DNA from: Stichopus chloronotus
Lineage: Eukaryota; Echinodermata; Holothuroidea; Aspidochirotida; Stichopodidae
NCBI GenBank assembly: GCA_021234535.1
Contig: CM037838.1
Coordinates: 29,489,969-29,553,968 of the forward strand
Direction: 5' to 3'
Length of the DNA stretch: 64,000 nucleotides
Each line of letters begins with the position of its first letter. Within the stretch, counting starts at the first letter, position 1. The notes beneath the pieces are model-generated. The model did not search any database, had not been told where the DNA came from, and saw nothing but the letters and a program-made list of their open reading frames with translations. Shown here in pieces: positions 56,651 through 64,000 of the stretch. The translations under genes and the position numbers were made by a program.

Positions 56651-56930
56651 CCATGTTGCCTTCGCTCCAGTTCTAAACTGCTACTCTCTTCTCCTCCTGT
56701 TTGTACTAAATATTACGGTCGCCGCTCTTTCCAATACTCTGCTGCTTGTCACGGGAATGACCTCCCTGTTACAGTTACAGAAGCAAGAACACTCGCAAAT
56801 TTCAAGACCTTACTTAAATCTTACCTTTTCTCCAGTCTATGACTTTCATCTTTTCATTTCCTTTCTCAGCGCAAAGGGACTTCAGTGTGTTTTGCGCTTT
56901 ATAAGAACCGTGTATTATTATTATTATTTC
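56651..56930 (+). pseudogene. LINE ORF2 C-terminal remnant with 3' UTR and (ATT)n tail
   Basis: From 56651 the frame reads a CR1/L2-type ORF2 tail: LRSSSKLLLSSPPVCTKYY, GRRSFQYSAACHGNDLP, TEARTLANFKTLLKSYLF, ending at a stop (56840-56842). The usual LINE versions are LRSS..LxVPxTKTKxYGxRSF and LPxxVRxAxTLxxFKxxLKTxLF, so the alignment is clear; the upstream codon is a stop, so the rest is lost. A short 3' UTR contains GCGCTTTATAAGAACCGTGT and ends in an (ATT)n tail near 56914-56928, the 3' end expected of this LINE group. Confidence 0.85.
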
Positions 56931-58930
56931 TTATGTATTTTGGACCCAACGGAATCCTCTTGAAGTAAAATTTGTTATGTCGAAAATGGACCTGTGAAGA
57001 CCACTTCCTGCAACTTGACAAGTACTTTTGTCATGGTGGGGCTTCGCGTAGATCGCGAGAAAGGTATCGTCTTAAGTAGTTTTTGTCTATATAAACTCCT
57101 CTTGAAACACCCCGGACTCTTGACCATTCACGTTTAGACCCCCTAGTTGAAATTCCCTGGCTTGGTCAGTGGCCCCTCATTTGCCGTTTAACTTGTTATT
57201 GTATTATCGGAGACCGTGCCGTACAACGGCTAGAGACCCCATAGTAAGAGGGACACTACGCCCTGATACTTTCTTGACTACACTGTTTTGCATGCTTACT
57301 AAACACAAAATAGAGCAAGTCAGCACGTTCTCAGCTCAATTTCTATGGTTCACATGTATCTTGAAATCGAAACAAAATTAATTCATCTCATCAAACGAAC
57401 GTATATACATCAAGATCATTCGCATATGCTTCTGAATCGAACCACGTTTATATATTTGTCGAGGCCTGTCGAAGATGTGAATAGGTGAGATGGACAGAAA
57501 GTGCAAAATGAACCTACATTAAACCTAGGGTTCCAATGATATCATCATGTTGATCCACTATGTTGCTCTCTATAACGTAAGACTATAAGAGCTGTGACAG
57601 TCAAAGCTAAAGCTGTTGCGTTTTCTCTGACATCGTTTTTATGTACGTTACTTTTTAAAAGTGTAAACGTCATCAAATCAACACATTAAGAAATATAATG
57701 GGGCAATAATGCGTTCTGGAATTTGATTTCAAGAAAATCTAGTAGTGACCAAGGAAAGATTGGCTGTGCCACTTAGAAAGAAAAAAAAACGAGAAAGTTT
57801 TTTTTTAGTGGGTCAGCAACTCAAGCCTTGGTTACATAATCCTCCTCTTAGACGGCAGCAGTGGTCTGCACCCCCACCTCCTTATCCTCTCACTGGCGCC
57901 CAAAATGGAAATTTTGGAAAAAAAATTCTCAGTTCCTCGGTGACAGCGCAAATTGTCAATATCTCAAAACATTTTCAAATTTTCTTACGGTATTTATTTT
58001 GACAGTACTACCGCCTCGGTCCCTTACTTGAGAATGGTGAGTTACACCAGTGTTCCAGCAGGTATATTTGGCGACATGAGTTGCCACTTGGTGTTTCGAT
58101 CTTACTCCGTGTACGTTTGGTCAAACTGAATATAGACCTTTCGAATCATAAATAAGAAATTAAAATTTCATGAATCTTTTGTATACATATATTACATCAA
58201 TTTTTTTTGACGGCCTATCATGTTTTATAACGAAATCAGAATTGAAGATGATGTAAAAACTGATAAATTCCCAGTAGACGAAAGTGATAGACGCGACTAT
58301 ATGTGTAAGCACACGAATAATTTATCACGCTCTAGTGCATGATCACCTGTCCATGCCGTCAGACTCTGTCGGTAACCAATTACCCACAGAACCCGGTGAC
58401 ACCTCGCTCCTTTGGGTTCGAGTTCGACGGTGTTTGATGTCCCCCCCCCCATACCCTCAGGCCGTCTTGAACAGTCCATCTGAATAATATCGTCTAACAC
58501 GAAGCAATGACATCTCAATTCTCGACAGCAGATGTTTCTTGTCATTTTTATTTTGTCCTTGTCCTTTATTCAGAACCGAGAATTCGTTGGTATTTTAGGA
58601 TTACTGGATTCTTTGAGTTTTGTATGTAAATTAAATTTTTGGAACTAGAATATCTTTTTACCTGTCAAACGGCAAAATGATGCTGGTTCTTTCCCACGCA
58701 GTTTGAAGATGATAGCGCGACTAACTGCCCACGGTCTCGTTTACTTCTGACCTATAAAGCCTAAAGAATCTCGAAAGGGTATATCATGCAGCTATGACAG
58801 ATGCATGGGTATACACATTGCTTAGACGTGATAAAATATTGCATGTTCTGTATTACTTTCTTTGGTCCGTGGTGTTATTTTTTATATGAAATATGAATAA
58901 ATCGTATCCGGATCCATTCGTCGATGCCAA
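56931..58930. other. Gene-free stretch
   Basis: No supportable exon. Frames at 57169-57381, 57745-58002 and 58284-58545 have no recognisable motifs. Confidence 0.45.
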
Positions 58931-58931
58931 T

Positions 58932-59040
58932 TGTGAAAATTCACAATGGTTTCATGATAATAATTATTACCGTTACCATCGTCATATAGTCACCACAATC
59001 ATCAACAACATATTTTTTTATGTTAACAATCATCGTCATC

Positions 59041-59127
<87 letters not shown>

Positions 59128-59715
59128 TTATCACTATCAACTTTATCATCATTATCGTTGTCATCGTGATATCGTCGCCGTACTATAGTTATCATCATCT
59201 TTATAATTTTCATCATATTATTTTCTATTATCATTATTATTGCTATCGTCGGTTTTCGCCACCACCATCATTATCATTATCTTCATCAGCAACGTTATTT
59301 TATCCTCTTTACAACTAATATCTTATCATGATCAACACCATTATTATCATCATCGTCTAAGAATCACCTCAATCATCATATTTCATCATCATCTTATTAT
59401 TATCATTATTATTATTATCATCATCATCGTTGCCATCGTCATAAAGTCGCCATTATATCATCATCATCATCTTCATCATTTTCTCTTCTTATCATCATCT
59501 ACATTATTACTACCATGGCCATTTTTGTCACCAACCTCCCCACCATCATTATCATCGTCATCAACAACATCTTTTTATCGTTATCACAATTATCATCTTA
59601 CCACCATCTGATCCTCACCACAATCGTCATCGCCTTCATGGTATTACAATTATAGTCACCATCGTTGCCATCTCGTTCAGTGCTATCACCGTCATCATCA
59701 TCATTATTATCATCA
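58932..59715. repeat. ATC/ATT trinucleotide-rich tract
   Basis: A near-perfect (CAT)n core at 59043-59127 (about 28 units) lies in about 780 bp of degenerate ATC and ATT triplets. It gives artefactual poly-His (+) and poly-Met (-) frames of 141 and 97 codons and a 123-codon Ile-rich frame. Confidence 0.95.
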
Positions 59716-59922
59716 ATATGGCATAGCTACTATCAGCGTCAGTGCATTAGAGTCATATTTATTGCCTCGTTAGGAATCAACATATAATCAATGCAGACAT
59801 ACAGTATTTAAGTACGCACCCTATTGCTGCAGGAGTGTCGGTGAAGATAAAAAAAGTACTAAAGAAAACACCATCAACGTATTACCTGGCTCGGAAGCAG
59901 GATTTTTCTGGCTAAGTGGAAC

Positions 59923-59944
59923 GGGGGGGGGGGGGGGGGGGGGG
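59923..59944. repeat. Poly-G run
   Basis: G22, the longest homopolymer of the window; others are G15 at 1451-1465 and G17 at 11503-11519. Confidence 0.95.
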
Positions 59945-60079
59945 AGCAGTCGCACCATTTTAGGAGAGTGTCATCCATCTGAAGGACTTAGATAAAAAAC
60001 AGAAAGCTTAATGAATCCTTGCCGTATGGCTATATGATAACAGATATGAATTACCCACATGACAAGTATGAGATCAAAT

Positions 60080-61440
60080 CAAAGTTTATTCTTCTTGAAA
60101 CATCACGTTAGCAACCTTTTGACTCAAAATGACCTTTTGCCACCTCTTCAAACAATAGGTGCATCTATTCAATATGGGCAATGCACATGCTAAGTGTGAA
60201 ATCCCTCAGTTACCCTTTTTGAGTTATATAAAGTGTTTACAAGATTTTGACTTGTGGTGACATCAATGACCTTTGACCTCAACCAAAGCAATAGTGCCCA
60301 ACCACTGAATATGAACAATGTATATGCAAAGTATGAGATCTCTCACTATTTCTCTTTTTGAGATTATAGTTTACGTAATTTTGACTCTTGGACCTTTGAC
60401 GTCCAGCAAAAATAATAAGGATTATCAAATATGGACTCAATATGAACAATCCACATGCTATGTATGAGATCCCCCAGTTATCCGTCTTTTGATATAGTGT
60501 TTAAAAGGTCTTCACACTATGACCTCTGATGACTTTAAATGACAAATTGACATCCACCAAATTACGAGGGATCATTTTCTTAGTATGGCTAACCCACGCA
60601 GTGAATATGAGATTAGACAAGGTTACCCTGCTTGAGATATTACATTTAGAATATTTTCACAGTCTGACCTCTGGTGACCTCAAATGACCTTTGATTTCCA
60701 CCAAAAACAGTAGGAATTATCTACTCAGTATGGCCAATGTAAACCACAAGTATGAAATCACTCAAGGTTATCCTTATTCAGATATCCTGTAAACAACGTT
60801 TCAGTTTGACCTCTGGTGACCTAAAATGACCTTTGGCCCCTACAAAAACAATAGGGGTCATCTACTTTAAATGGAAAACCCACACTGCAAGTGTGACATC
60901 AGTCAAGGTTACCTTTCAAGAGATATCGTGTTTACATTTTTTTTGCAGTTTGGCCTCTGTGACTTCAAATGACCTTTGACCTCCACCGAAACAATAGGGA
61001 TCGTCTTCTTAGTATGACCAACCTAAACACCAAGTATGAGGTCATTCACGGTTATACTTCTGGAGATATTGTTTACAAGGCTTTTGCATTTTGCCCTCTC
61101 GTGACCTCAAGTGACCTTTGACCTCCCCCAAATTGTAGGGATCATCTACACAGTATAACCAACCCACACATCAGTATGAGTTCAGTCATGGTAACCCATC
61201 TGGAGATATTGTGCTTACAAGGTTTTCACACTTTGACCTCTGGTGACCTCAGATTACCTTTGACCTACACCAAAACAATAGGGATCATCTACTTAGTATG
61301 GACAACCCACACAGCAAGTATGAGATCAGTCAAGTTACCATTCGTGATATATCGAGTTAACAAGCAACGCCACACACACACACATCCACACCCACACACA
61401 CAGCATCGCCATCACATGAGTTTCCTTCCACCTTAGGGAC
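60080..61440 (-). repeat. DR1-monomer array, copy 5 (reverse, diverged subfamily)
   Basis: About eight or nine monomers spaced roughly 142 bp on the minus strand, each with a DR1-like TGACCTTTGACCT: exact at 60267-60279, 60970-60982 and 61112-61124, degenerate near 60385, 60684, 60824 and 61256. The monomer interior (CACAAGTATGAGATCAGTCA type) differs from the other copies. The right end again has a (CA)n stretch (61370-61401) and a pairing segment TTTCCTTCCACC..GGACGGAAT near 61421-61445. Confidence 0.8.
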
Positions 61441-61445
61441 GGAAT

Positions 61446-64000
61446 AAAAATGGTGTTCTCAATATGGTGTTCCAGTTTTCATATCAAAATCGGTGCAAGG
61501 ACAGTAGCTGTGAGATATCTGTGATAATGACACAATTTCATGGTACACCAGTTTGTATTTTAAAGTACGTGAAAATTGAAAATCCTCATCTCCTACTTTT
61601 TTGGATCCGCCCTTGCTAGAGGGTTTGTCACCAACATTCATAGTGCTTCTTGTGTCTTACCAATCGCTAATCACACGTGGCGACTGTTCACCGATTGTAA
61701 ATGAGACATGTTATCCTCGTGTCTCCCATAATTCACACACTTGTGAGATGTAATGGGTGCACAGGAATCAGAGAACAATAGTCTTCATTTCCTCCCAGTG
61801 ATGAAGTCTTGACAATGAAGTATATAACAGCTGATTCAGTTTCATAAGGCGTAACATTCCAAAATATTAATACTTGAAGTCCTCAAGGCTGATCAAAGTG
61901 AATGAGATATAACAATCTCAATGGTATGTCAAGGAGAAATAAATAATTACATCTTCATTTTCTTTTTTTTTTTCATCTTGTCTCTTCCTTCTCTCCTCTT
62001 CCACCTACTGCTCCTTCTTCACCTCCTTTGTATTATTCATTTGTTTCTCGCTCTAAAAATTAAAGAAAAGTAGAAGACAAGGGATGGAATACATACTTTC
62101 ATAGTACACATTTCAGATTAATCTCTTCTGTGGAATACGTCAAGTTGATATTTTTGACCAACCCCCAGCGAATAAACCCTTAAGTAGCCAAATGAAGGGG
62201 GAAAGGGCTCAATGAATGAAAAAGTTCCCTCACAGTAACCCTCTACTTTATTGTCACAGATCACGTAAATTCAAATTAACCAGTACCTATCAGAACAAAT
62301 CTAACTTTATATATAACCAAACTGATTTGCATCGGTTTACTTTATCATCGTCGAAAGGTCCTCAAAGCAATGATAAATTTAAGTGAATGTAATTGTTTAA
62401 ACAACGTATTTAGATTGTTTTTCTCCCCGTTTTCGACCACTGTCGTTCGTTTCAAATAGACGACCGTCCACTTTCGTCAAATATCTGTTTTTCGATGTTT
62501 ATACCTTTGTCCTTGTCCACACACTGTTTCAATCACGAAGTACTCGTTACAGTCTCTCTTATATTAAGGTTTCTGATTTTGGATGTTTCATGTTAGTTGT
62601 CACTGTAGAGTACCATGATAAGGTTCTACCTGAGCTTTCGAGGTACTTTTCAAGTCTCCATGCCTTGCTAACAGTTCCGCCACCTTTCTCAGCTTCCGTC
62701 GTGGTGGCGATTGCACGCTCGAGAAAGCGATATAGTCAAAAATGTCACGGAACATTTACATTTTAAAAAAGAAAAAAAAAAGACAACACAAGAGGAGTCG
62801 ATGAAAATGTTGATGTGATCCAATACTAAGTCTCAATACATGCAAAAGGATGGATATAATATACTTAGAGATCATAAATCTAGTTTTGTTGTAATTTTTG
62901 TTGTTTAATTTGTTGTTGTGGAAGTAGATAATTTAAGTCTGTTACTTCATCATACGTCGCTCACGTGTTTGAGGTAAGGTTTCGATCAATTGTAGCTTAG
63001 TAAAACATGATGCTCACGACTACACAGAAATAAAAGGTAGTCAAGAATGACTTCCACGTTACTGCTGTATGACTTGTCACCTGAAGTCAAGACATACCGC
63101 TGAGGGCGTTTCCGTGTGACGTAATACGCACACATGCATTCAACTTTGAACTCAAAATTAAATTTTCTACGCTACTTAGTTTCTTTTATCTATTCTTGAA
63201 ATTTCATTTGCTTGCTACTATATTTTGTCGACGAGTTGGACACGCAAGGTGAACACTTTTAGTGATATACATTTGACATCTAGTATTAATTGTTGCGTTA
63301 CACGCTTACCTCTTGTCGTTTTCAACGACTCTGTCTATGAATTTGACTTCGTAACCAATACCGATAGGATCGCTGCAGGAGTGTCTCCACTTTTTCTGTG
63401 CTGTAGGAGAACATCTGTGACATGTTTAGATGCATCCATAATGCAGTACCGACTGAAAGATACGATAAAACAATCTTTTCAATCTTCTCTGGAAACGAAG
63501 AAGCAGTAAACACATCTTAAAAACCTTTTCATCCCACTGGAAATATATCTTGCCTACACACTTTTGGAATCACATATAGCCTAATTACTTTGAAAAATCA
63601 TGAAATTTCGGAGAAAACTAATTTATCATCGAATTGTCTGGATAGAAAATTGGCTCTATGATTAACAAAATCAGCAACAGAAAGAGAACGACGAAAGAAA
63701 ATGCTTAATTTGTCACTTCCTGTGTAATGTTTGTGCACTAACTTTGTCGCCTATTGTAAACAAAATCATTGGACAGACTAAACATGTTTAACCAAACCTT
63801 GCACAAGTTGCACGAGAACCTCAAGTGATGCTCTTGCATTGTTTTACCAGATTGCATCTGAGGATACTTGATAATTTAAAACTTTCTAAAAGAGAAGGGT
63901 TTTTCTCAGTCCTCTCCTCAGACTCCCACCGCCCCCTCACCTTCCCGTGACAATCTCTCGAGGAGTCCACGCTCAAGAGACGAACTTTTTCGAGAATCCT
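61446..64000. other. Gene-free stretch to window end
   Basis: No motif-bearing frame was found. The frame at 63225-63509 (94 codons) and its antisense partner resemble no family I know. Simple T-rich and CT-rich tracts lie near 61963-62040. Confidence 0.4.

Noticed and set aside
58893..59611. Frames of 141, 97 and 123 codons with poly-His, poly-Met and poly-Ile
   Set aside because: They are translations of the ATC/ATT trinucleotide tract.
1..64000. CRISPR arrays, operons, rRNA or intact tRNA genes
   Set aside because: None seen. The tandem arrays lack spacer structure, and the only tRNA-like signal (34920-35000) looks like a SINE head.

Overview
The window is animal nuclear DNA. It is AT-rich, its only recognisable gene is split into short exons by long introns, and it is packed with non-autonomous transposons, microsatellites and tandem arrays. 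The exon-encoded protein is a metazoan eIF3g. The repeat style (DR1-bearing monomer arrays with hairpin and (GT)n ends, TTAA-flanked MITEs, LINE tails ending in (ATT)n) suggests a marine invertebrate deuterostome, most likely an echinoderm. The species cannot be fixed from sequence alone.

Layout. 1-1260 is a composite DR1-array repeat. 1260-18590 is gene-poor, with a (TA)n tract, a tandem repeat built on a perfect palindrome (5900-7211), two more hairpin-(CA)n elements (11930-12946 and 13950-14900) and a CpG-rich island bounded by inverted arms (15700-16575). 18590-23960 is a diverged satellite-like array, interrupted at 19262-20760 by another composite repeat that itself carries MITEs. The array ends about 450 bp before the start codon of eIF3g.

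The eIF3g gene (+ strand, 24421-50368) has ten coding exons whose phases join without error to a 292-residue protein: an N-terminal [11 protein letters not shown] segment, a CCHC zinc knuckle (C127, C130, H134, C139) and a C-terminal RRM (about 211-287). Its introns hold most of the mobile DNA: a hAT-like element, a LINE tail and a TTAA MITE in intron 1; an inverted-repeat element and an exact DR1 site in intron 5; a tRNA-like SINE in intron 6; a minisatellite and a CCAT tract in intron 7; a second TTAA MITE and a composite repeat split by a long-TIR MITE in intron 9. The last intron (5.8 kb) separates only the final five codons from the rest.

50369-64000 downstream has no gene I can support. 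It holds a second TTAA MITE copy, a LINE 3' end with its stop codon and (ATT)n tail, a large ATC trinucleotide tract, poly-G and poly-C runs and a reverse-oriented DR1 monomer array (60080-61440).

Most long open frames in the window are by-products of repeats (the 218- and 145-residue minus-strand frames at 36.7-37.4 kb, the poly-His and poly-Met frames at 59 kb) and are not annotated as genes.
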